Of a stretch of DNA of 64,000 bases, positions 17,585 through 25,738 are shown in pieces; the first letter of the stretch is position 1, and each line of letters opens with the position of its first letter. A program made the translations under genes and the position numbers. Source of the DNA: Cytophagales bacterium (lineage in GTDB: Bacteria > Bacteroidota > Bacteroidia > Cytophagales > Spirosomataceae); NCBI GenBank assembly GCA_013298215.1, contig JAAFKE010000006.1, positions 35,285 to 99,284 of the forward strand, in the 5' to 3' direction. The notes below the pieces were generated by a model. That model searched no databases and was not told where the DNA came from. It saw only the letters and a program-made list of their open reading frames with translations.

Positions 17585-18889
17585 ATGAAAAAAAACATCT
17601 TTAAAATTATACTTGCGCTGCTGCTCTTGGCGGGGGGCTGCACAAACGAGGCCGCACAAGAGATTTTTAAAAAGCCGTCGGTAGAGATTATTTCGGCCTA
17701 CGCCATTTCCGAGACCGCTGCCGAAGCAAGCGTCGATGTGTCGGACGTGATTCAGGAAATTGGTACGATTGGCGTAGTGTGGGGCGAAAAATCCAACCCC
17801 ACCACCACCGACCGCCAGCTTACAGCCAACAAAATAACGACGTCTCAGTTGGTCAATTTTGTTTTGCCCAACCTTCAATCGGGCAAAACTTACTTTTTGC
17901 GGGCTTTTTATGTGGTGGACGGCGAGACGGTTTATGGATCAGAACTCTCGTTCTTGCAAACGATCTCGGGCGAGTGGCGGCGACTTTCGTCGCCGCCACT
18001 CAATGCCGACGAATATATCTACGCTGGCAACACCATTTATACCCTTACGAGCCAGTCGATGCGGTGTTTTAAGGTGAACAAAACCACTGGTTTGTGCCTG
18101 CCACAAGACTACTACCGGGAGTTTGGCGAATGGAACCCATCCTTTTTTGGCCGCCCACCCGCGCCACCCAAACCCGAGCCGCTTCTATACAGCCCCATTC
18201 TTTGTGGTTTCGATGGCCTGACGCTCTACGGCGGCGGCTACACCTTCATAACCCGCGACCGGGTGGTGTACCAACGTGCCATGTTCATTCTCGAGTCGAA
18301 CGGCCGCTGGGAACCTTACCCAGGAGCCGAGGCGGCCACCAGCTCGTTTGGCATCGGCAAGTTTCCGTATGTATTAGAAAACCTGCCGAACGGTAAAATG
18401 TGGCGGTTCAATTTTTCTAATCTGTCGTGGACTGATCTCGGACGCTGCCCGTTCAACAAGCCAGCCCGGTATGTGAGTCTGGACATCGGAGAGCGGGGCT
18501 TTATGCTGGTAGAACCACAAAACTGGCAAGACCCCGTGCGAGAACTGTACGAATACCTGCCCGTAGAAAACAAGTGGGTGCGCCGGGCTGACTTTCCAGG
18601 CGAAAACCGCCGCCGATCTACGTCTTTTTCGATTGGCAACCGTGCTTTTTTTGGCATGGGGCAGTCGGCCACCGACTACCGTGGCCTGCGCGATTTGTGG
18701 GAATACGACGCTACGGCCGACAGTTGGAAAAAAGCGGCCGACTTCCCTGGAAGCGGCACCGTGAACACCATGGCCGTTGGCTACAACACCACGGCCAACA
18801 TTGGCTTTGGCCAACAAGCCCGCCGAACCTCGGTGAACGCCGAAGACTACCGAACCTCAACCGATTTTTGGCAGTTTAGGCCCAGATAA
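17585..18889 (+). CDS. Kelch-repeat lipoprotein with an N-terminal fibronectin-like domain
   Basis: The ATG at 17585 gives MKKNIFKIILALLLLAGGCTNEA, a clear lipoprotein signal; an upstream TTG at 17567 would add only six residues before it and is unlikely. Residues about 30-125 look like an Ig/FN3-type domain (IGTIGVVWGEKSNPTTTD, LQSGKTYFLRAFYVVDGETVYG). The remainder has Kelch-type blades with paired Trp and Gly, such as RELYEYLPVENKWVRRADFP and RDLWEYDATADSWKKAADFP. It is the third gene of the TonB receptor/DUF4249 unit and so probably a surface component of that system. It ends TDFWQFRPR. Confidence 0.8.
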   Translation: MKKNIFKIILALLLLAGGCTNEAAQEIFKKPSVEIISAYAISETAAEASVDVSDVIQEIGTIGVVWGEKSNPTTTDRQLTANKITTSQLVNFVLPNLQSGKTYFLRAFYVVDGETVYGSELSFLQTISGEWRRLSSPPLNADEYIYAGNTIYTLTSQSMRCFKVNKTTGLCLPQDYYREFGEWNPSFFGRPPAPPKPEPLLYSPILCGFDGLTLYGGGYTFITRDRVVYQRAMFILESNGRWEPYPGAEAATSSFGIGKFPYVLENLPNGKMWRFNFSNLSWTDLGRCPFNKPARYVSLDIGERGFMLVEPQNWQDPVRELYEYLPVENKWVRRADFPGENRRRSTSFSIGNRAFFGMGQSATDYRGLRDLWEYDATADSWKKAADFPGSGTVNTMAVGYNTTANIGFGQQARRTSVNAEDYRTSTDFWQFRPR

Positions 18890-19076
18890 AGGTTTCAAAA
18901 CGTTTTTACCCTGAAAAAGATCGGCACGAAAAACGGCCTTTTTAGAATTTATAATGGCCTCTTGAACGTAACCACCCTTTTTTTTAACAATTTTGCGGCA
19001 TCAGAACCATGCAGTAGTTGTGCGTCATTTTAAAAAACATCCTTGATACGACGATTGCCAAATATTAGACATTTTT

Positions 19077-19562
19077 ATGGATAAAGAACTCAAATTTAGA
19101 CTTGCAACAAAAGACGACTTGTTAGACATTGTTAGGATGTTAGCAGATGACAATCTTGGAGCGACAAGAGAGAAATTCACTGAGGTTCTTTCTGACAATT
19201 ATATAAAAGCATTTAACATCATTAACTCTGACAATAACCAAGAATTAACCATTGTAGAGCTGAACGGAGACAAAGTAGCGACTTTCCATTTAACATTTAT
19301 ACAATACTTGACACATCAAGGCGGACTTAGAGCCCAGATTGAAGCTGTTAGAACAGATTCAAATTATCGTGGACGAGGTATTGGAAGAAAGGTATTTGAT
19401 TACGCAATTGAAAGAGCAAAAGAAAAGGGTTGTATCTTATTGCAATTGACAACGGACAAAAAAAGACCTGATGCGTTACGATTTTATGAAACAATTGGGT
19501 TTGTTGCGACACACGAAGGGATGAAACTTAAACTGCAAAAACTGCAAACTAACCAACTGTAA
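19077..19562 (+). CDS. GNAT-family N-acetyltransferase (first copy)
   Basis: 161 residues. The acetyl-CoA binding motif A is visible as VRTDSNYRGRGIGRKVFDYA (R/Q-x-x-G-x-G/A), followed by motif B LQLTTDKKRPDALRFYETIGF. The N-terminus KFRLATKDDLLDIVRMLADD is typical of stand-alone GNATs acting on small molecules or amines; the substrate is unknown. AT-rich relative to the Kelch gene before it. Directly downstream is a palindromic attC-like element, and GTTGTGCG lies upstream at 19017-19024, so it may be a mobile cassette. A different GNAT gene stands in the same arrangement at 57588. Confidence 0.9.
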   Translation: MDKELKFRLATKDDLLDIVRMLADDNLGATREKFTEVLSDNYIKAFNIINSDNNQELTIVELNGDKVATFHLTFIQYLTHQGGLRAQIEAVRTDSNYRGRGIGRKVFDYAIERAKEKGCILLQLTTDKKRPDALRFYETIGFVATHEGMKLKLQKLQTNQL

Positions 19563-19609
19563 TTTGTCAGAAATAAATAAGAACGACTAATCGCAGAAAT
19601 AAAAACGAA

Positions 19610-19807
19610 CGCACAACATGGTATTGCCAATAGTGGGGCTGACGGAATTAATTGAGCAGTAGTAATCCTATTTGGCTTCGGTTCGGGCAGACGAATTACT
19701 TATGAGCATTAGGTTTTTAACTTCGGCATTTGTACTTTTATTGTGCTTTGGGTGCGGGCTGACGTTTTTCAAATTCCCCACCATCGGCAATACCCCGACG
19801 TTGGGCG
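19610..19807. repeat. Imperfect palindromic attC-like element A
   Basis: The left end, from CGCACAACATGGTATTGCC at 19610, is matched in inverted orientation by the right end, whose reverse complement begins CGCCCAACGTCGGGG and runs on through TATTGCCGATGGTGGGG (19807-19776). About 24 of 29 aligned positions agree, with a two-base bulge. The outer cores read GCACAAC and GTTGGGC, the latter fitting the integron attC core GTTRRRY. It lies directly after a GNAT gene. Related elements are at 20774 and 58121. attC identity is inference. Confidence 0.6.
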
Positions 19808-19830
19808 AAAATTTTGAGCGACCCACCTAA
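19702..19830 (+). CDS. Possible 42-residue lipoprotein-like ORF inside element A
   Basis: ATG at 19702 and TAA at 19828-19830. The translation begins MSIRFLTSAFVLLLCFGCG, which looks like a short lipoprotein signal with lipobox LCFGC, followed by about 23 polar residues. It overlaps the right arm of element A. It may be a truncated gene start or a chance ORF; there is no other support. Confidence 0.25.
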   Translation: MSIRFLTSAFVLLLCFGCGLTFFKFPTIGNTPTLGENFERPT

Positions 19831-19895
19831 ATCAACAATTACAGTCAATTTGAAGAGAAAAATCGTAAATTTGCTTAGACAATTTCAAAAATAAA

Positions 19896-20768
19896 ATGAG
19901 CAAGAAATTAATTCGATTTGATTGGGCTATAAAAAGACTTTTAAGAAACAAAGCCAACTTTGTTGTTTTAGAAGGGTTTTTAAGTGAGCTTCTATTTGAC
20001 AATATTAAAATTGAGCAAATTTTAGAAAGCGAAAGTAATCAAGAAACTGAGGATGATAAGTTCAATCGGGTAGATGTTTTGACTCAAAATTCAAAAAACG
20101 AATTAATAATTATTGAAATTCAAAGCACCTATGAAATTGATTATTTTCACAGAATGGCATATGGTGTTTCAAAAAGCATTACTGAAAACATAAAACTTGG
20201 ACAAAAGTATTCGGAAATCAAAAAAATTATTTCAATTAATATTGTTTACTTTGACTTAGGACAAGGACAAGACTATATCTACAAAGGGAAGACTGATTTT
20301 ATTGGACTTCACCAAAAAGACTTGTTAGGTCTTTCTGAAAAACAAAGGATAACATTTTTGAAAGAAAAAATTTCAGATATTTTTCCAGAGTTTTACCTTT
20401 TGAAAGTCAATCAATTTAACGACAACGCCAAAGACACCTTAGACGAATGGATTTACTTCTTGAAAAACAGCGAAGTAAAAGACGAGTTCAAAGCCAAAGG
20501 ACTAAAAGAAGCAGGCGAAGTTTTGGACATTATGCGACTTGAAAAGGAAGACGAATATGGCTACAATCGTTATTTGGATAGTTTGCATCTAAAAGCAAGT
20601 GAAATTTTTACTTTGCAGACAGAAGCAGAATTTAAGGCGAAAGACGAAAGGAGTATTGAAATTACAAGAAAATTAATACTAAATGGAGCTGACAACAATC
20701 TTATAACTCTTTCAACAGACTTAACAATTGAACAAATTGAAGAATTAAGAACAGAACTAAAAAAATAA
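19896..20768 (+). CDS. PD-(D/E)XK nuclease-family transposase-like protein (PDDEXK_2 / Rpn-like), first copy
   Basis: 290 residues. The nuclease core reads FNRVDVLTQNSKNELIIIEIQS: Asp60, then Glu74-x-Gln76, the E-x-Q variant of the (D/E)XK motif typical of PDDEXK_2. The N-terminus FDWAIKRLLRNKANFVVLEGFL, with the mid-region YFHRMAYGVSKSI, is family-typical. The C-terminus is a charged helical tail (RSIEITRKLILNGADNNLI). Relatives promote recombination or are annotated as putative transposases; function here is unproven. AT-rich, flanked by palindromic elements A (upstream) and B (downstream). A distant homologue is at 58272. Confidence 0.85.
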   Translation: MSKKLIRFDWAIKRLLRNKANFVVLEGFLSELLFDNIKIEQILESESNQETEDDKFNRVDVLTQNSKNELIIIEIQSTYEIDYFHRMAYGVSKSITENIKLGQKYSEIKKIISINIVYFDLGQGQDYIYKGKTDFIGLHQKDLLGLSEKQRITFLKEKISDIFPEFYLLKVNQFNDNAKDTLDEWIYFLKNSEVKDEFKAKGLKEAGEVLDIMRLEKEDEYGYNRYLDSLHLKASEIFTLQTEAEFKAKDERSIEITRKLILNGADNNLITLSTDLTIEQIEELRTELKK

Positions 20769-20773
20769 ATCTT

Positions 20774-21000
20774 CGCCCAACATGGGGTTTTGTGCAAGTG
20801 GGGCAGGCGGAATAACAATCGGCTTTTTGTTCTCTACTTTACTTCGGTCTCGGCTTGACAAGCATCGCTGAACATTTGTAATAAACTTGTACCGCACGGG
20901 CGGCCCCGATTTGTTTTCAATCATCAGCGGTTACGGGCAGACGGAACGGTTCGCCGCTGCGATTCTATTTCCCCGCCTGCACAAAGCCCTGTTCGTTGTG
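20774..21000. repeat. Imperfect palindromic attC-like element B
   Basis: The left end, CGCCCAACATGGGGTTTTGT (20774-20793) continuing GCAAGTGGGGCAGGCGG, is matched inverted by the right end (reverse complement from 20998 reads CAACGAACAGGGCTTTGTGC). The shared part is AACA(T)GGG, TTTGTGCA and GGCGG. The left core GCCCAAC fits RYYYAAC; the right end has GTTGTG at 20995-21000. The element starts five bases after the PDDEXK_2 stop codon and fills the gap to the exonuclease gene. It resembles element A in sequence and position. Confidence 0.55.
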
Positions 21001-21022
21001 ATAACACCCGTAATTTGAAACC

Positions 21023-21841
21023 ATGCACACCTTAAAACTTAAAAAACCCCTCGCTTTTTTTGACCTCGAAACCACCGGCCTCAGCATTCAGAAAGGCCGG
21101 ATCGTGGAACTCAGCGTGGTGAAGGCCCTCGTAAACGGCGAAATAACGGTCAAAACCACCAAGGTAAATCCCGAGATGCCCATTCCCACCGAGACCAGCA
21201 TGATTCACGGTATTTATGACGACGACGTGAAAGACTGCCCTACTTTTAAGAGTTTTGCCAAAACGTTGGCGCAGTTCTTGGAGGGTTGCGACCTGGCGGG
21301 TTTCAACTCCAACCGGTTCGATGTGCCGATGTTGGTGGAGGAATTTTTACGGGCGGGCGTGGATTTTGACATCAAAAACCGCCGACTTGTGGATGCGCAA
21401 CGGATTTTTCACCTCATGGAGCCCCGCAATTTGGGCGCAGCCTACAAGTTTTACTGCGGCAAAAACCTCGAAAACGCCCACAGCGCCGAAGCCGACACAA
21501 TGGCAACCTTCGAAATACTAAACGCCCAAGTGCACCGCTACGAAGGCATAGTAATGAAAGACGACAAAGGCCAAGACTACCAACCCATTCAGAACGACGT
21601 GCAGGTGCTGCACAACCTGACATCGGGCAAAATTGTGGACTTTGCGGGCAGAATGACCCTCAACAAAGACAACGAAGAGGTTTTTAACTTTGGCAAACAC
21701 AGTGGCAAACGCGTGGCCGACGTGCTTAAACAAGAACCTGGCTACTACGACTGGATGATGAAGGGCGATTTTACGCTCGATACCAAGCGAAAACTGACCG
21801 AAATCAAAATGAGATCGGCCTTTCAGGGCAAGCTGTTTTGA
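21023..21841 (+). CDS. DnaQ-like 3'-5' exonuclease with C-terminal DUF3820-type domain
   Basis: 272 residues. DEDD exonuclease motifs: FFDLETTGLS (DxE, motif I), GFNSNRFDVPMLVEEF (motif II) and HSAEADTMATFEIL (H-x4-D, motif III). After about residue 210 a second domain, FNFGKHSGKRVADVLKQEPG onward, resembles the small DUF3820/ExoX-C module. It hydrolyses 3' ends of DNA, or RNA, and is a candidate proofreading or repair exonuclease; a specific partner is not evident. The nuoK promoter overlaps its stop codon. Confidence 0.88.
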   Translation: MHTLKLKKPLAFFDLETTGLSIQKGRIVELSVVKALVNGEITVKTTKVNPEMPIPTETSMIHGIYDDDVKDCPTFKSFAKTLAQFLEGCDLAGFNSNRFDVPMLVEEFLRAGVDFDIKNRRLVDAQRIFHLMEPRNLGAAYKFYCGKNLENAHSAEADTMATFEILNAQVHRYEGIVMKDDKGQDYQPIQNDVQVLHNLTSGKIVDFAGRMTLNKDNEEVFNFGKHSGKRVADVLKQEPGYYDWMMKGDFTLDTKRKLTEIKMRSAFQGKLF

Positions 21842-21867
21842 GTGAACCCGATTTATACATAACTTTG
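21837..21867 (+). promoter_or_regulatory. Bacteroidota-type promoter of nuoKLMN
   Basis: TTTG at 21837-21840 (the last bases of the exonuclease gene), exactly 19 nt, then TAACTTTG at 21860-21867, a full match to TAnnTTTG. Predicted transcription start is about 21874, leaving a 35-nt leader before nuoK. Confidence 0.7.
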
Positions 21868-21908
21868 CGCCTGCATTTTATACAACGATTCTCTAACGAC
21901 CGAAAAGT

Positions 21909-22253
21909 ATGTTTTCAGAAGCAACTGCCGCCATCCCCGATGTCATCCAGCAAGTCAAAATTCAACATTATATATTTTTGGCCACCGCACTCTTTGTGAT
22001 TGGCATTGTGGGCGTGCTAACGCGCCGAAACGCCATCGTCATTTTTATGTCGGTTGAGCTGATGCTAAACTCAGTCAATTTGCTGCTCATTACCTTCTCG
22101 GCCTACCGCTCCGACCCCGCTGGCCAGGTATTCGTATTTTTTATTATGGCCGTGGCCGCCGCCGAAGTGGCCGTGGGCTTGGCCATTATTGTGATGATAT
22201 ACCGAAACACCCGAACGATCGACGTTGGTTTCTTGAACAAATTGAAGTTTTGA
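21909..22253 (+). CDS. nuoK: NADH-quinone oxidoreductase subunit K
   Basis: 114 residues with three membrane helices ([58 protein letters not shown]). Conserved Glu residues in helices 2 and 3 ([20 protein letters not shown]) belong to the proton path of complex I. First of four consecutive membrane-arm genes; nuoA-J are not in the window, so the complex is encoded in at least two places or a rearranged operon. Confidence 0.96.
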   Translation: MFSEATAAIPDVIQQVKIQHYIFLATALFVIGIVGVLTRRNAIVIFMSVELMLNSVNLLLITFSAYRSDPAGQVFVFFIMAVAAAEVAVGLAIIVMIYRNTRTIDVGFLNKLKF

Positions 22254-22348
22254 TTGGCAAGCAAACGATGCGTGAACACATCCGTTTCGGCAAAAGCCTA
22301 TCAATCAATTACTGATAAACTTTACATTAGCAACTTCGTACACTAAAT

Positions 22349-24259
22349 ATGTCATTTCTCGTACTCATTCCTCTACTGCCGCTGCTGGGTTTTTTAATTA
22401 ACGGCATTGGTTTCCGTCGAATCCCTAAAAACTTGGTGGGCATTATCGGCTCGGCGGGGCCAGTGGCGGCCTTTGCGTTGTCGGTTTATGCTTTTATCAG
22501 TTTCCAAGCGCAGGGCAGCGCGCCCATTCACGTGCACCTGTTCGACTGGATTACGGTCGGTACTTTGAACATTCCTTTCGCCTTTCAGATCGACCAACTC
22601 TCGTTGCTGATGTTGCTCATTATCACGGGCGTGGGGTCGCTGATCCACATCTATTCGGTTGGATACATGCACCACGACGAAGGGTTCGGCAAGTTTTTCG
22701 CCTTCCTCAACCTGTTTTTGTTTTTTATGTTGCTGCTGGTCATGGGGTCCAACTTCGTGATTATGTTCATTGGCTGGGAAGGCGTGGGGCTCTGTTCGTA
22801 CTTGTTGATCGGTTTTTGGAACAAAAACACCAACTACAACAACGCCGCCCGTAAGGCATTTATCATGAACCGCATCGGCGACTTAGGGTATTTGCTCGGT
22901 ATTTTCTTGATTATCCAACAGTTTGGGGCAGTTGAGTACGCGGTGGTGTTTGAAAAAGCCGCCACCATGGCCGTCGATAGTCCCGCCATTGTGGCCATCA
23001 CGATGCTGCTTTTTGTGGGTGCGATGGGTAAATCGGCCCAAATACCGCTCTACACCTGGCTGCCCGATGCCATGGCTGGCCCAACGCCAGTTTCGGCACT
23101 CATTCACGCGGCCACCATGGTCACGGCGGGCATCTACATGGTTATTCGTTCCAACGTTTTTTACTCCCTCGCCCCCGACACGCTCGACCTCATTGCCATC
23201 GTTGGCCTTGCCACCGCCCTTTTAGGAGCGTCTATCGGCTTGTTTCAGAACGACATTAAAAAAGTACTGGCCTACTCTACCGTGTCTCAGTTGGGTTATA
23301 TGTTTTTAGGACTTGGCGTAATGGCCTACTCACCGTCGTTTTTCCACGTGATGACGCACGCCTTTTTCAAGGCGTTGTTGTTTCTGGGGGCGGGAAGCGT
23401 CATCCACGCCATGTCAGACGAGCAAGACATCCGAAAAATGGGCGGCTTGCGGCACAAGCTCCCCGTCACGTTTGCCACTTTTGTGGTTGCCACCATTGCC
23501 ATTTCGGGTATTCCACCCTTTTCGGGTTTTTTCTCCAAAGACGACATCCTGGCCAACGTTTACCAGCACAGCAAAATCATGTGGGGGCTGGGCGTTTTGG
23601 GGTCGGTTATGACCTCTTTTTATATGTTTCGTCTGTTGTTTCTGACGTTCTTTGGAACCTTCCGAGGCACAAAACAGCAAGAACACCACCTGCACGAGTC
23701 GCCGTTGAGCATGACCCTCCCGCTGGTGGTCTTGGCGGTGTTGTCGGCCGTTGGTGGTTTTCTCAACGTACCCGAGGCGTTGTTTGGCAGCATGAAACTG
23801 TCGGGTTTTATGGCGCCGCTCTATGAACTGGCCGCCAAAGCAAACCCAGTGGCTTTTGCCCACCAGCACCTGAGCCACACCCAAGAATACGTCCTTATGG
23901 GCGTGTCGGTGGGAGCGGCATTGCTGGCAGCGTTGGGGGCCTACGTAGTTTTTGTGGTCAAAAAATCAGTCCCTGCTGCCGACGGACAAGAGACGGGTCT
24001 GCAAAAATTGGTGTACAATAAATACTACGTCGATGAAGCCTACGATGCCATTTTTGTGAAGTCAATGCGCACCGCCTCCGACCTTGCCTACAGTTTTGGT
24101 GAGTTTATGATAGACTTGGTGGTGAACGGCACGGGCAAAGTTGTTAAAAACGCTGCCGCCAAGCTGCGTTTGCTTCAAAACGGGGCAACGAGTTTTTACG
24201 TTTTTATGATGGTGCTGGGAATAACAGTCATCATGTTGTGGAATTTTTGGATTAAATAG
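22349..24259 (+). CDS. nuoL: NADH-quinone oxidoreductase subunit L
   Basis: 636 residues, an antiporter-like proton-pumping subunit. Family blocks: FAFQIDQLSLLMLLIITGVG, FIGWEGVGLCSYLLIGFWN, AMGKSAQIPLYTWLPDAMAG and PTPVSALIHAATMVTAGIYM. A long C-terminal region ends in a last transmembrane helix (FYVFMMVLGITVIMLWNFW), the lateral-helix end of NuoL. It is followed 15 bp later by nuoM. Confidence 0.97.
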   Translation: MSFLVLIPLLPLLGFLINGIGFRRIPKNLVGIIGSAGPVAAFALSVYAFISFQAQGSAPIHVHLFDWITVGTLNIPFAFQIDQLSLLMLLIITGVGSLIHIYSVGYMHHDEGFGKFFAFLNLFLFFMLLLVMGSNFVIMFIGWEGVGLCSYLLIGFWNKNTNYNNAARKAFIMNRIGDLGYLLGIFLIIQQFGAVEYAVVFEKAATMAVDSPAIVAITMLLFVGAMGKSAQIPLYTWLPDAMAGPTPVSALIHAATMVTAGIYMVIRSNVFYSLAPDTLDLIAIVGLATALLGASIGLFQNDIKKVLAYSTVSQLGYMFLGLGVMAYSPSFFHVMTHAFFKALLFLGAGSVIHAMSDEQDIRKMGGLRHKLPVTFATFVVATIAISGIPPFSGFFSKDDILANVYQHSKIMWGLGVLGSVMTSFYMFRLLFLTFFGTFRGTKQQEHHLHESPLSMTLPLVVLAVLSAVGGFLNVPEALFGSMKLSGFMAPLYELAAKANPVAFAHQHLSHTQEYVLMGVSVGAALLAALGAYVVFVVKKSVPAADGQETGLQKLVYNKYYVDEAYDAIFVKSMRTASDLAYSFGEFMIDLVVNGTGKVVKNAAAKLRLLQNGATSFYVFMMVLGITVIMLWNFWIK

Positions 24260-24274
24260 CTTGATAATCGCTTT

Positions 24275-25723
24275 ATGCTCACACTACTCCTACTAATAAT
24301 TCCGTTGCTGGCTGGCGGCTTGGTTTTGGTCACCAAAAACAACAGTGCCAAACAAATTGCGCTGTTGGCCGCCCTCATCGAACTGGCCACGGCCTGCGTT
24401 GCTTTTGTGCAGTTCAAGGCCAATGCCAGCACCCAGTTTGGTTTCAGCTACGCCTGGATTCCGTCGGCGGGCATCACCTTCAGCGCGGGCATCGACGGCA
24501 TCAACCTGTTGCTGGTCATGCTCACGGCCTTTTTAGTGCCGCTCATTATCCTCTCCACGTTTAGGCAGCTCTATAAAAACGCATCGGTTTTCTACGCCCT
24601 CATTTTGTTCATGCAAGGTGCACTCATTGGGGTTTTCACGGCCACCGACGCATTTTTGTTCTACTTCTTTTTCGAGGCCGCGCTGATTCCCGTCTATTTT
24701 TTGGCGGCTATCTGGGGCGGAGAAAACCGCGTGAAAGTAACCTTCAAGTTTTTTATATACACCATCTTTGGAAGTTTGTTTATGTTGGTGGCCTTGGTAT
24801 ATTTATATTCTCAAACGCCTGGCACGCACACCGCACAAATTACTGCTTTTTACCAACTGGGGCTGGGTAGCTACACCCAAGGCTTGATCTTTTGGGCTTT
24901 CTTTATCGCCTTCGCCATCAAAATGCCCCTGTTCCCTTTTCATACCTGGCAGCCCGACACCTACACCGAGTCGCCAACGCCCGCCACCATGTTGCTGTCT
25001 GGCATTATGCTCAAAATGGGTGTCTACGGGCTCATTCGCTTCATACTTCCTATTGTGCCAATTGGCCTCCAAACCTGGGGGAACGCCGCCATCGTGCTGT
25101 CGGTGATCGGTATTATTTACGGGTCTATCATCGCCGTTCAGCAACGCGACATGAAACGTCTGGTGGCCTACTCGTCGTTTGCCCACGTGGGTTTAATGGC
25201 CGCTGGTGTGTTTTCTAAAAACATCAATGGTTTGCAAGGCGCACTCATCCAGATGCTCGCCCACGGAATAAACGTGGTTGGGTTGTTTTTTGTGATCGAG
25301 ATCATTTTTTCGCGCACCAAAACCCGCAACATCGAACAACTCGGGGGCATCACCCAGCGCGCGCCCTACCTCACCGTTTATTTTATGATCCTCATGCTGG
25401 GTAGCGTAGCGCTGCCACTCACCAACGGCTTTGTGGGCGAGTTCCTGCTGCTGTCGGGCGTTTATGACTACAACAAGTGGCTGGGCGCGGTGGCGGGTAT
25501 CACCATTATTCTGGGGGCGGTCTACATGCTGCGGATGTTCCAGCGGGCCATGTTTGGCAGTAAATCGTCGTTTACGGAGCATATTTCTGACCTAAGTTTC
25601 AGCGAAAAAATGGTTCTGTTCCCGCTGGCCTTCATGGTTTTTTGGATTGGTCTGTACCCAAACTCGTTTTTGGCGCTCACCCAACCCGCAGTGCTTAACT
25701 TATTAAATTCGATTCATTATTAA
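24275..25723 (+). CDS. nuoM: NADH-quinone oxidoreductase subunit M
   Basis: 482 residues, an antiporter-like membrane subunit of complex I. Conserved parts: FFFEAALIPVYFLAAIWGGE, IKMPLFPFHTWQPDTYTESP, KRLVAYSSFAHVGLMAAG and PLTNGFVGEFLLLSGVY. Thirteen to fourteen hydrophobic segments span the protein. Gap of 15 bp to both nuoL and nuoN, so all are one transcription unit. Confidence 0.97.
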   Translation: MLTLLLLIIPLLAGGLVLVTKNNSAKQIALLAALIELATACVAFVQFKANASTQFGFSYAWIPSAGITFSAGIDGINLLLVMLTAFLVPLIILSTFRQLYKNASVFYALILFMQGALIGVFTATDAFLFYFFFEAALIPVYFLAAIWGGENRVKVTFKFFIYTIFGSLFMLVALVYLYSQTPGTHTAQITAFYQLGLGSYTQGLIFWAFFIAFAIKMPLFPFHTWQPDTYTESPTPATMLLSGIMLKMGVYGLIRFILPIVPIGLQTWGNAAIVLSVIGIIYGSIIAVQQRDMKRLVAYSSFAHVGLMAAGVFSKNINGLQGALIQMLAHGINVVGLFFVIEIIFSRTKTRNIEQLGGITQRAPYLTVYFMILMLGSVALPLTNGFVGEFLLLSGVYDYNKWLGAVAGITIILGAVYMLRMFQRAMFGSKSSFTEHISDLSFSEKMVLFPLAFMVFWIGLYPNSFLALTQPAVLNLLNSIHY

Positions 25724-25738
25724 TCCAATATTGGACTT

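Noticed and set aside
19896-20768. Full insertion sequence around the PDDEXK_2 gene
   Set aside because: No terminal inverted repeats of IS type and no target-site duplication were found; the flanking palindromes are internal hairpin elements, not IS ends.
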